From Sulfuricurvum sp. (GTDB taxonomy: Bacteria > Campylobacterota > Campylobacteria > Campylobacterales > Sulfurimonadaceae), in the NCBI GenBank assembly GCA_028710885.1, contig JAQTTG010000001.1, positions 248,001 through 312,000 of the forward strand: a stretch of 64,000 bases of DNA, written 5' to 3'. The notes under the pieces are model-generated. The model saw nothing but the letters and a program-made list of their open reading frames with translations. It was not told where the DNA came from and ran no database searches. This document shows positions 44,427 to 53,800 of this stretch, piece after piece (position 1 is the first letter of the stretch; each line of letters starts with the position of its first letter). The position numbers were made by a program, and so were the translations under genes.

Positions 44427-45409
44427 TCACATTTCATATCAGAGGCTTTAAAACCTTCGCCAATTTGACGGTGTGTGAGAAAAAACTCATCGACGACGGC
44501 GCGAAAGTGGATAGGATCATCAATTCGGTTGACGAGATCACGTAATGCCGATGCTCCCTCATACCCTTTTGAATACGTATGAACGTGTTTACGAAATGTT
44601 ACAACACCACGTACACCGTAGCAACTCACCATCCCGTCCAAATGTTCCATAATTATCGCATGTTTGATTAGAGGATCAACAGTTGAACTCCCCGATTTAA
44701 GCTGATGAAAAATCCACGGTGCACCGACGGCTCCGCGACCGATCATAACCCCATCAGCTTTTGTATGTTTTAATACCCATTGTGCTTTCTCGTAAGAATC
44801 AATATCACCATTGGCAATTACTGGGATACCTACAGCGGCTTTGATCTCACCGATAGCGTCATAATCTACAGGAGCTTTGAATTTACCTGCACGTGTACGC
44901 CCATGAACGGCGATAAAATCGGCACCGCATTCTTGAACTAGTTTTGCTATCTCAATATGATTTTTAGACTCGAAACCGAGACGGATTTTAACACTCAGCG
45001 TCGATTTATTCGATGTTTTTTTAATCATATCAATAATACGTGCCATACGAGGTAAATCATTTAAAAGAGCACTTCCTGATCCGTGGCAAACGATTTTTGG
45101 AACCGGGCACCCGCAATTGAGATCGATAATATCGATATTATCCACCGAGTTCAAAACCTCTACCGCACGACGAACAATATCTTCTTCCGCACCGGCAATC
45201 TGAACGGAATAAGGGTCTTCATTCGGACTTCGTTCCATCATTCTAAGTGTTTTGGTTGAACCATATGCAAGTGCATTGGAACTTAACATTTCGCTTACCG
45301 TCAAATCAGCACCGAATTTTTTTACAACATTGCGAAATGGAAGATCTGTATATCCGGCAAGTGGTGCAAGAGCATAGATTGGAGTATTAAAAGAGAGCTT
45401 TGGAGTCAT
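44420..45409 (-). CDS. dusB: tRNA dihydrouridine synthase, DusB type
   Basis: FMN enzyme that reduces uridines in the tRNA D-loop (329 aa). Recognisable are APLAGYTDLPFR, the active-site Cys in NCGCPVPKI, the FMN/tRNA motifs KIRLGFES and AVHGRTRAGKF, and the phosphate-binding VIANGDIDS with GVMIGRGAVGAPWIF. Both length and motifs fit DusB/Nifr3. CCAAGG lies upstream of the ATG. It sits in the minus-strand run that begins at gltB. Confidence 0.93.
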   Translation of the reverse strand: MTPKLSFNTPIYALAPLAGYTDLPFRNVVKKFGADLTVSEMLSSNALAYGSTKTLRMMERSPNEDPYSVQIAGAEEDIVRRAVEVLNSVDNIDIIDLNCGCPVPKIVCHGSGSALLNDLPRMARIIDMIKKTSNKSTLSVKIRLGFESKNHIEIAKLVQECGADFIAVHGRTRAGKFKAPVDYDAIGEIKAAVGIPVIANGDIDSYEKAQWVLKHTKADGVMIGRGAVGAPWIFHQLKSGSSTVDPLIKHAIIMEHLDGMVSCYGVRGVVTFRKHVHTYSKGYEGASALRDLVNRIDDPIHFRAVVDEFFLTHRQIGEGFKASDMKCEC

Positions 45410-45457
45410 AAAATTACCTTGGAGGGGAAAAGGAGCAAAGAATGCTACCTTTTATTG

Positions 45458-46483
45458 TCAGTCACAGCTTCTACGAAGAAAAATAGCAATATCGTAATGT
45501 TTATTAGCACGTTTAAGATCACGATATGCTTTGAAAATCAAATAATCGTCTTTCGAAGTATTATTGAGAATTTCATTTGCTGTATCAATCATTTGCAAAT
45601 CATAAAGAGTAAATAAATATCCTTCCATTGCATCATCATTTTTCTCACTTAACATTTCAAATAGACGAATACGTTGCTCAGGAAGCATATTTTTAGACAT
45701 TGCATCAGAAACGTCAATCCAATCTTCATTCGTTAGTTTCAATCCATTTAGTAAAATTGCAAGCTCATCATTTTCCATGATGATACCGTTTTCTCCTGCA
45801 TTGATTCGTTGAACAAAATCCAATAAAGAAGCTTTTGTAAAAAAGTTTTTATATTTCATAACAGAACCGACAGATGCCGTTTTAACATACGATTCATACG
45901 CTTTAGTACATACGATTTCACCGTAGCTATCAGGACGAGACAAAACACTATCCGCATCAATCTCACCGCGCTCAAGGCGGTTTAGATTGTTTTGAATTGC
46001 AATTGAAGTATTTGAAGCCAAATGGAATTTTTTGATATCCACTTTTTTCTTCTCTTTTACATCACGCATCAATTCAAGTGCTTCATCAATTTTTTCATTA
46101 CCGATTGATCGAAGTGTCTCATAAGGGAAAATAAGAGCATTATCGATTAATTTTCCCATCAATTTATAAGCATCGCTTTTATAAACATAATTACGATCAT
46201 TAAGCCCCAATAACGAATCACGTAATGCATCAATCATTTTTTCATGGTCTTTATTCAAACGGCGTAGTTTAAAATTGCCTACAAGAGCATATACGCCCAT
46301 GTGCAATATACTTGCTAAATACAATATCGCTACAGGAACAACTACCCAAAATGCAATCGGAAGATTTGGAAAATGCATCCCTAATAAATCGAATGAGATC
46401 GAACCGTTATCAATCGAGTATGCTGCTGCACCAACAAGAATCATCAAAATGATCGAGGCAATCGTGTAACGTTTTAGTTGCAT
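45458..46483 (-). CDS. Conserved membrane protein with two N-terminal spans
   Basis: A 341-residue protein with spans near 6-24 and 42-70 (AFWVVVPVAILYLASILHMG), then a long helical cytoplasmic part. The N-terminus has the look of LapA-type envelope proteins, two spans with a short loop, but the similarity is weak and I do not name it. The C-terminal part has TPR-like helices (LFTLYDLQMIDTANEIL). It lies between the DksA-type gene (12 bp) and dusB (48 bp). Function unknown. Confidence 0.7.
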   Translation of the reverse strand: MQLKRYTIASIILMILVGAAAYSIDNGSISFDLLGMHFPNLPIAFWVVVPVAILYLASILHMGVYALVGNFKLRRLNKDHEKMIDALRDSLLGLNDRNYVYKSDAYKLMGKLIDNALIFPYETLRSIGNEKIDEALELMRDVKEKKKVDIKKFHLASNTSIAIQNNLNRLERGEIDADSVLSRPDSYGEIVCTKAYESYVKTASVGSVMKYKNFFTKASLLDFVQRINAGENGIIMENDELAILLNGLKLTNEDWIDVSDAMSKNMLPEQRIRLFEMLSEKNDDAMEGYLFTLYDLQMIDTANEILNNTSKDDYLIFKAYRDLKRANKHYDIAIFLRRSCD

Positions 46484-46495
46484 TGTCTTTCCTTA

Positions 46496-46849
46496 TTAAT
46501 GTTTATTTTTTTCGACGATAGGACGACATACAATACAATATTTTGCATGAGGTTTAACTTTTAAGCGTTGAAAACCAATCTCATCTTCACACATATCACA
46601 AATACCATACTGTTTTGTTTTAATTTTAAAAAGTGCTGCTTCAATCTCTTGCAACTCTTGCATTTGTTGTGAACCAATGGCATTTTCAACCATATTATCA
46701 TTACTGACCGATGCGTAATCTGCTTCATCATTAAGCTCAAGCTCACGTAATTGCTTCATTTCGCTTTCTACGCCGGTGATATTTTTGATAATTTGAGTTT
46801 TGCGCGTCAGCAATATCTCCTCAAAGTACTGCAACTCATTGTCTCTCAT
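46496..46849 (-). CDS. TraR/DksA-family zinc-finger regulator
   Basis: A 117-residue coiled-coil and zinc-finger protein of the DksA type. DksA proteins enter the RNA polymerase secondary channel and, with ppGpp, adjust rRNA and stress transcription. The finger reads CDMCEDEIGFQRL followed by AKYCIVC, giving four Cys. The coiled-coil tip, near residues 40-50 (ELNDEADYASVSND), holds acidic residues needed for DksA action. GAGGAGC precedes the ATG. It is 9 bp from rlmH. Confidence 0.85.
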   Translation of the reverse strand: MRDNELQYFEEILLTRKTQIIKNITGVESEMKQLRELELNDEADYASVSNDNMVENAIGSQQMQELQEIEAALFKIKTKQYGICDMCEDEIGFQRLKVKPHAKYCIVCRPIVEKNKH

Positions 46850-46858
46850 CGATGCTCC

Positions 46859-47317
46859 TCATTTGTGATACGGATGGTTTGCCAACAGTGAATAGGCGCG
46901 ATATATTTGCTCAAGCAATACTGCTTTGGCAATTTTATGACTCATTGTCATTTCAGATAAGCTAATTGCTACATCGCATTGGTCTACAAAGCTCTTTTCA
47001 AAGCCATAAGCTCCGCCTATAAAAAATTGCAACGAAATTTTATCACTTATAAGCTTACTAAATGCAAAACTATCCATTTTTTTCCCGTCCGGATGCAGTG
47101 CAATCGAGTAGTTTTTACCCAACATCGGTGATAAGAGTTTCGAATACGCCACTTGCGATGCTTCTGCACTGATAGTATGTGCTTTAATTATCTCTTTTGG
47201 AAATAATTCTACATCCTCTACTTTCGCAAAACGGGAAATCATTTTCATCTGTTCTTGATAAAGAGGATCATAAAGGGAACGCTCTTTTTTCGCTATCGTA
47301 ATGATAGAAATATTCAT
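46859..47317 (-). CDS. rlmH: 23S rRNA pseudouridine-1915 N3-methyltransferase RlmH
   Basis: SPOUT-family methyltransferase (152 aa) that methylates pseudouridine 1915 in helix 69 of 23S rRNA. The SAM-binding trefoil knot shows [13 protein letters not shown] and [20 protein letters not shown], and the conserved C-terminus [13 protein letters not shown] contacts the substrate. Length is standard. It overlaps thiE by 4 nt. Confidence 0.93.
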   Translation of the reverse strand: MNISIITIAKKERSLYDPLYQEQMKMISRFAKVEDVELFPKEIIKAHTISAEASQVAYSKLLSPMLGKNYSIALHPDGKKMDSFAFSKLISDKISLQFFIGGAYGFEKSFVDQCDVAISLSEMTMSHKIAKAVLLEQIYRAYSLLANHPYHK

Positions 47318-47871
47318 AACAGTCCTGATCCTATAACATGATAAGTAACATGTTGGAACTGATCATCCAATTTTATACCACCAATAGCGGCTACAGGATG
47401 AGTGGAAAATGCAGCAATATTATCGAGCTCTTTGCCCAATACTTTGGCATCTGGTTTGGTTGCCGTAGAACGATATGCCCCCAAGCCAATATAATTAATA
47501 TTCAGTGTATTTGAAATCTCAATTTCCAATTTATTATGAGTCGAAAGACCTACAATTTTATCTTCACCGATAGCCATTTTTAATATTTTTATCGCCCGTA
47601 CAGGATCAGGATCAATTGCGTATAAATCCTCTTGTCCAATATGAATACCATCACAAAATTGAGCTAATTCATAATGATCATTAATGATCAAAAAACTGTC
47701 CCATATTTTACGAAGCAATATTAAATCGGATTTTATCGTAGCAATATCAGCATGTTTATTACGATATTGTAAAACTTCAGCACCAAATTTTTTAGCACGT
47801 TCTACAAAAAAAGAGAGACTAACTCCCTTTTCATTGAGCGTAGAAGTATCACAAAGAGCGTATAGTTGCAT
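47314..47871 (-). CDS. thiE: Thiamine phosphate synthase, short form
   Basis: Joins the pyrimidine and thiazole phosphates in thiamine synthesis, or salvage. The TIM-barrel motifs are present: [56 protein letters not shown] and AIGGI. At 185 residues it is 20-30 residues shorter than common ThiE, ending at VIGSGLL where the last barrel strand and helix would follow. It is followed by no frameshifted tail that I can see. Activity may be kept or reduced. It overlaps accD by 1 nt and rlmH by 4 nt. Confidence 0.82.
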   Translation of the reverse strand: MQLYALCDTSTLNEKGVSLSFFVERAKKFGAEVLQYRNKHADIATIKSDLILLRKIWDSFLIINDHYELAQFCDGIHIGQEDLYAIDPDPVRAIKILKMAIGEDKIVGLSTHNKLEIEISNTLNINYIGLGAYRSTATKPDAKVLGKELDNIAAFSTHPVAAIGGIKLDDQFQHVTYHVIGSGLL

Positions 47872-48713
47872 TAGGAAACAAGAAGTTTGAGCATATCACT
47901 CAATGTCTCTTTTAGTTCACTACGGGCAACAATCATATCAATAGAGCCTTTTTCAAGCAAAAATTCAGCTCGTTGGAATCCTTCAGGTAAATCAGATCCA
48001 ATGGTTTGTTTGATAACCCTTTGACCGGCAAAACCAACCAATGCGCCCGGTTCAGCAATAATAATGTCACCCAATGTCGCGAATGAAGCACTTACTCCAC
48101 CCATTGTAGGGTCAGTCAATAATGAAATATACGGAAGCTTCGCATCGGAGAGTTTTGCCAAAGCGGCAGAGGTTTTAGACATTTGCATGAGTGAAAAGGT
48201 ACTCTCCTGCATACGTGCTCCGCCACTGGCGCTAACGATGATAACTCCTTGACGCTTTTCTAACGCACGGTTGACTGCACGGACGATTTTTTCACCCTCT
48301 ACCGATCCGAGCGACCCGCCCATGAAGTTAAAATCAAATACAACCAACTGTGCAGGGACCGAATTGATCGTACACTCACCGCTGACAACGGATGAATAAG
48401 TACCATTTTTGGCATATCCTTCTTCAATGCGCGCCGCATAACTTTTTTTATCGACAAAATTAAGTGGATCTATTGGACGAAGGTTACTGTCATATTCAAC
48501 AAAACTCCCCTCATCGGTAATCAGCGCAAGACGCTCTTTAACTCCAATACGGAGGTGAAATCCGCATTTAGGGCATACATGATTTTGTTTTTCAATCTCT
48601 TTGTAGTACATCAATGACTGACAAGAGGGGCATTTTACCCAGTGAGACGGAGCCTCGCTTTTCGTGGGTTGTTTTTTCTTTTCGGAGTCTCCGAACAGGT
48701 TAAATAGACTCAA
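47871..48713 (-). CDS. accD: Acetyl-CoA carboxylase carboxyltransferase subunit beta
   Basis: Half of the carboxyltransferase that forms malonyl-CoA for fatty-acid synthesis (280 aa); it pairs with AccA, not in this window. The N-terminal zinc finger reads CPSCQSLMYYKEIE and CPKCGFHLRIG. The crotonase-like domain shows VVFDFNFMGGSLGSVEGEKI and ASGGARMQESTFSLMQM. Length and layout are standard. It overlaps the inositol-phosphatase gene by 4 nt. Confidence 0.95.
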   Translation of the reverse strand: MSLFNLFGDSEKKKQPTKSEAPSHWVKCPSCQSLMYYKEIEKQNHVCPKCGFHLRIGVKERLALITDEGSFVEYDSNLRPIDPLNFVDKKSYAARIEEGYAKNGTYSSVVSGECTINSVPAQLVVFDFNFMGGSLGSVEGEKIVRAVNRALEKRQGVIIVSASGGARMQESTFSLMQMSKTSAALAKLSDAKLPYISLLTDPTMGGVSASFATLGDIIIAEPGALVGFAGQRVIKQTIGSDLPEGFQRAEFLLEKGSIDMIVARSELKETLSDMLKLLVS

Positions 48714-49444
48714 AAATACTCCTTTTCTACAATCAAACGTATCTGCTTAAACAGCTCTTCATCAGGACTCATAAGAATATATCGATCGTCTTGAAACACA
48801 TATAAGTGCTCACTCAGATAGAGTCCTGCTTGGATATCGTATGGTCGCATTGTACCCAAAAATAGCACATATTTCACATAAGGGGCATAGGCTAATGAGA
48901 GGGCAAGTGCTCCGGGAGAGCGAAATTTGAGCTTTTTATCCATTAGTTTTTTTACTAATTCAGGGTGCTCGGGAGCTTTTTCGAAGAGACCGACTTTAGC
49001 CGATACATTGATAATAATTGGATTTTTTTGAGAGGGATTGTTAAGTGCCGCAATGTAGTATTCATCTTTAGTTCGAATAAATAAATCACCGTTTGCGAGA
49101 TTACAAACGATTGCTTCGGTTGTATTTCCATCAATAACTCTAGCGATAGATATACCATAATAAGGAAATATTGAGACGAAATTATCACTTCCGTCGATGG
49201 GATCGAGGTAAATATTTGTAAAAGATTCTGGACTCATCCAGCCGCTCTCTTCTGAAAATATTGATCCAAAAGATGAGAGATGAGAAAAACAGATTGATTC
49301 GGCTTGAAGATCAACCCCGTTACTGATGTCTCCGCCAAAGCCTGTCTCATACGTGGTAAACAAAGAAGCATTATCTTTATTATTAATAAGGGCATGTACT
49401 TCTTGACACGCTCTTATGGCTGCATCAATAAACGAATTCATCAA
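48710..49444 (-). CDS. Inositol monophosphatase-family phosphatase
   Basis: A Mg-dependent phosphatase of 244 aa. Metal-site motifs are FSEESGW and LDPIDGSDNF. The late motif is MRPYDIQAGL, where family members usually have WDxAAG, so the Trp is replaced and substrate preference may differ from SuhB. Candidate substrates are inositol phosphates, PAP (CysQ-like) or fructose bisphosphate; I cannot choose. It overlaps accD and gltD by 4 nt each. An additional Met lies at codon two. Confidence 0.83.
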   Translation of the reverse strand: MMNSFIDAAIRACQEVHALINNKDNASLFTTYETGFGGDISNGVDLQAESICFSHLSSFGSIFSEESGWMSPESFTNIYLDPIDGSDNFVSIFPYYGISIARVIDGNTTEAIVCNLANGDLFIRTKDEYYIAALNNPSQKNPIIINVSAKVGLFEKAPEHPELVKKLMDKKLKFRSPGALALSLAYAPYVKYVLFLGTMRPYDIQAGLYLSEHLYVFQDDRYILMSPDEELFKQIRLIVEKEYF

Positions 49445-50823
49445 CCAAGCAATGATTTTACGATAGAACGTGCCGCTTCGCGTCCATCATATGCAGCAGT
49501 TACTACGAGATCGGCACCACGATAACAATCGCCTCCAGCATATATTCCGGATGTGGTTGTTTCTAATTTATCATTAACAATAATTCCACCCCAGCTGTTG
49601 ACAGAAATACCGTTTTCAGCCAAAAATGGCGGCACACATGGATCAAAACCAAGAGCCATAATAATAACATCAGCATTGACGTTAAAATCACCCCCCTTAA
49701 CCTCTTCCATTTTTTGACGACCGGATTCATCTTTTGCACCCAAGACCGTTTTTGCCATGTGTATTCCAACAGCTTTACCTGCATCACCAAGAATTACCTC
49801 TTTTGGGGAAGCATGAAAAACAAATTCAACACCCTCTTCAATCGCATTCTTATACTCTTTAACCGATCCAGGCATATTGTGTGCATCACGTCGATATAAA
49901 CATGTTACATTTTTAGCACCTTCGCGTTTAGCTGTACGAACACAGTCCATAGCCGTATCACCACCACCGATTACAACAACATCAAGATCTTTAAAATCAA
50001 ATTTTTTCTCATACGAGAGAGAGAAATTTTTACGCTGAATAGCGCTAAGATATTCCATCGACATGTAAACATTCGATGCATTTTCACCGGAAATTTTAGC
50101 TCCCTTAGCTTTTGTTGCACCAATAGCGATAAAGACCGCATCATGCTGATCAGCGATTTCATCAAACTCGATATCTTTGCCCACTTCGCAGTTCGGAACC
50201 AATTTCAATCCTGCCTCAATCAATAAATTGACACGGCGCTCCACAATCTTTTTGTCAAGTTTAAAATTTGGAATACCATACGTGAGCAATCCACCCGCTC
50301 GATCCGAGCGCTCATACATCGTTACGGCAATACCCGAACGGAGCAGATAGGTTGCCGCGGAGAGACCCGCGGGACCAGAACCGATAATCGCTACTTTTTT
50401 ATCCGTTGTAATCCCCGGAAAGTATGGTTTTAACCCTTGTTTGAACCCCTCTTCATTGATAAACGTCTCAATAGAGCCGATTGTGATTGCACCGTGACCG
50501 TCATTAAGTGTACAGTCACCTTCACATAAACGGTCATGCGGACATACACGCCCCATCACTTCAGGAAATGGTGAAGGCTCATTGGAGAGATTAAACGCAA
50601 ATTTTAGATCTTTTTCCGCAACCGCTTTTAGCCATTGAGGGATATAGTTGTGTAACGGGCATTTATTCAAACAAAATGGATCACCGCATTGAATACAACG
50701 ATCACTTTGAGGTGTCGCATCACTTGCACTCATCGGCTCATAAATCTCGCTAAAATCTTTTAGACGCTGTAAAACATGACGTTTTGTGGGATCAATACGC
50801 TCAATCGTTAAAAATTCTCTCAT
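49441..50823 (-). CDS. gltD: Glutamate synthase small subunit
   Basis: NAD(P)H-linked electron-donating subunit of glutamate synthase (460 aa). The N-terminal Fe-S region has CIQCGDPFCLNKCPLHNYIP and VCPHDRLCEGDC. The FAD site reads VAIIGSGPAGLSAATYL and the NAD(P) site VVIGGGDTAMDCVRTAKREG, with the late motif IYAGGDCYRGADLVVTAAYD. It lies 5 bp downstream of gltB. The subunits together make two glutamates from glutamine and 2-oxoglutarate. Confidence 0.95.
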   Translation of the reverse strand: MREFLTIERIDPTKRHVLQRLKDFSEIYEPMSASDATPQSDRCIQCGDPFCLNKCPLHNYIPQWLKAVAEKDLKFAFNLSNEPSPFPEVMGRVCPHDRLCEGDCTLNDGHGAITIGSIETFINEEGFKQGLKPYFPGITTDKKVAIIGSGPAGLSAATYLLRSGIAVTMYERSDRAGGLLTYGIPNFKLDKKIVERRVNLLIEAGLKLVPNCEVGKDIEFDEIADQHDAVFIAIGATKAKGAKISGENASNVYMSMEYLSAIQRKNFSLSYEKKFDFKDLDVVVIGGGDTAMDCVRTAKREGAKNVTCLYRRDAHNMPGSVKEYKNAIEEGVEFVFHASPKEVILGDAGKAVGIHMAKTVLGAKDESGRQKMEEVKGGDFNVNADVIIMALGFDPCVPPFLAENGISVNSWGGIIVNDKLETTTSGIYAGGDCYRGADLVVTAAYDGREAARSIVKSLLG

Positions 50824-50828
50824 ATTTC

Positions 50829-53800
50829 TTAGTCCCCTTTATCCGGATTGAGTGGCAATTTGGTTAAATTTTTCGGGCGAACAAGCCAAAAATTTCGGAT
50901 TTCAACACGGAAATTTTTGAGAAGCTCTTGTGCCATCTCGCTTTCTGTTTCAGCAACGTACTCTTTTAAAAGGCGTTTGAGGTAATGACGTGCTTCGTCT
51001 CCATCGTCGGTATCGATACGAAGAGCATCGATCAACTCTCGGTTAACGTTTTCGACAAAACTGTGGTCTTGGTCGTAGACAAACGCAAATCCGCCTGTCA
51101 TCCCCGCACCAAAATTGATACCTGTTTTACCGAGGATAACAACAACCCCGCCGGTCATGTATTCACACGCATTGTCACCTGTTCCCTCTACGATAGCGAG
51201 AGCACCGGAGTTACGAACCGCAAAACGCTCACCGACAGAACCGGAAATAAAGAGTTTACCCCCCGTCGCACCGTAAAGACAGGTATTTCCGCCGGCAGCA
51301 TACGCTTCACCCTGATTTTGGGAACGGATGACGATTTTACCGCCATGCATCCCTTTACCGATGTAGTCATTGGCTACACCATCGAGACGAATAGAGACAC
51401 CGTTGATCAAAAATGCACCCAGAGCTTGTCCCGCGATCCCTCGGAGATTGAGCTTAATCGTGTTCTCTTTAAGCCCTTTGTCTCCATAGTATTGTGCGAT
51501 TTCACCGCTGATACGAGCACCGAAACTACGGTTTAGATTACAAATGTCTCGGACAATTTTTACCGGTCGTTCCGGTGTTTTAATCGCATCCATCGCTTCT
51601 GCGAGAACATCTTGCTCAAACTCATTCAAATCAAACGGCTCATTACTCGCTGATTGACACGTATTAACACCCTCTTCTCGGTGCAATACGGAGCTGAAGT
51701 CAAATTTCTGTGCAAATTCGGTATCAATAACGCGAAGTAAATCACTGCGACCTACCATCTCTTCCATTGTTTTGTACCCGAGTTGCGCCATGATTTTACG
51801 GACATCTTCAGCCAAGTAGGTAAAGTAGTTGATCAGTTGTTCAACCGTTCCGTTGAAAAATTCACCGCGTAATTTTTCGTTCTGCGTTGCAATACCGACG
51901 GAGCATTTGTTGACGTGACAAATGCGAAGCATTTTACATCCGATGATGGTCAAAGCCCCTGTACCGAATGCATAGCTCTCCGCACCGAGCAGTGCCGCTT
52001 TAACAATATCGGTACCTGTTTTGAGTCCGCCGTCCGTTTGAACATGTACCAATCCGCGCAAGTTGTTCACTTTGAGCGCATTGTGTGCTTCTGAGAGGCC
52101 GAGTTCCCACGGATTACCCGCAAATTTGATCGACGTGAGCGGTGCCGCACCCGTACCGCCATCCCCACCGGAGATAATGATTTTGTCGGCATACGCTTTC
52201 GCAACACCCGCCGCGATCGTACCAACACCCGCAGAAGAGACGAGTTTAACGGCTACTTTGGCATTCGGATTGACTTGTTTCATATCAAAAATTAGCTGTG
52301 CCAAATCCTCGATCGAATAGATGTCATGATGCGGCGGTGGAGAAATGAGTGTGACACCCGGCATCGTATAACGTAACCGTGCAATAAGACCACTGACTTT
52401 ATGACCCGGAAGCTGTCCACCCTCACCCGGTTTTGCCCCTTGAGCTACTTTGATCTGAATCTCTTCGGCAGAGCGGAGATACGCCGGAGTTACTCCGAAA
52501 CGTCCTGATGCGACCTGTTTGATTTTAGAGTTTTTGAGTGTACCGAAACGAGCAGCGTCTTCTCCACCCTCACCCGAATTGCTTTGTGCACCGATGGTGT
52601 TCATCGCAACTGCGATGCACTCATGCGCTTCAGGTGAAATAGATCCAAGTGACATTGCTGCTGATGCAAATCGTTTGAAAATCGTCTCTTTAGGTTCTAC
52701 TTCAGAGATATCGATTGCAGGGCGATCTGATTTAAACTCAAAAAAATCACGGATGAATTTTTGACCGCGACTGTTGATCAAGCTACTCAGCTTATCAAAA
52801 TCTTCACGTTTGCCGCTTTTAGAGACACGATGTATCGCATGAATAACATCCGGATTAAAATCATGATGTTCTTGCCCATTGTAAAATTTATAAAATCCTC
52901 CAATTTTGAGTGGGAAAATATGATTAAAACCATTTTTTTCAAATGCATCTTTATGATTGCGTTCTAATCTTGCATCAATATCATCATACGACAATCCAGG
53001 AAGCATCGCATGGGACTCTCCGAAACATTCATGAACGATCTCTTTACTCAAACCGATGACATCGAATAATCCTGAGTTACGGTACGATGCAATCGTCGCA
53101 ATCCCCATTTTAGACATAATTTTCAAAAGTCCTGCATTAAGGGCATGATGAACCGATTTAAATGCTTCTGAACAGTTAAACTCTTTTTCATTTCGCTCTG
53201 CGCGTGCCGCTACCGTAGCAAACAATAGGCTAGGATAAACTGCGCTCGCACCATACGCGATCAAAGTTGCTGCACCGTGAGAGTCAATTACTTCAGACGT
53301 ACACGCAACAATCGATGCTAAATGGCGAATTCTCTCATCAAGCAATGCACGACTAATTCGTCCTACTGCCATGACCATCGGAATCACTTTATGTTCATTA
53401 TCTAAGCCACTGTCATCAAGAATAACAATTCGAACACCCTCTTCACGTACGGCTTTAATAACTTGTTCTACCAATGATTGCAATGCAATTTTCAAAGAAC
53501 CTTTATATGCGGTTGAAAACTCTTGATTGGTATAAAACGATTGATGACGCGGAGATTTTTTATCCCCGAACGATTTAAGAACCTCAAGTTTTTCACGGAT
53601 AATGATCGGTGAAATCGCTTTAAGACGATTCGCATGCGACGGTATCTCATCCAAAATATTATGAGTTTCTCCAAATCCAGTATTGAGACTCATCACCACT
53701 TTTTCACGAATCGGGTCAATCGGAGGATTGGTAACTTGAGCAAAACGTTGTTTGAAATAATCACTAAAATGGCGCTGAACACTACTAAACGCCGCTAGTG

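Noticed and set aside
50985-51536. 183-codon plus-strand frame across gltB
   Set aside because: Antisense shadow of a conserved gene; no family resemblance.
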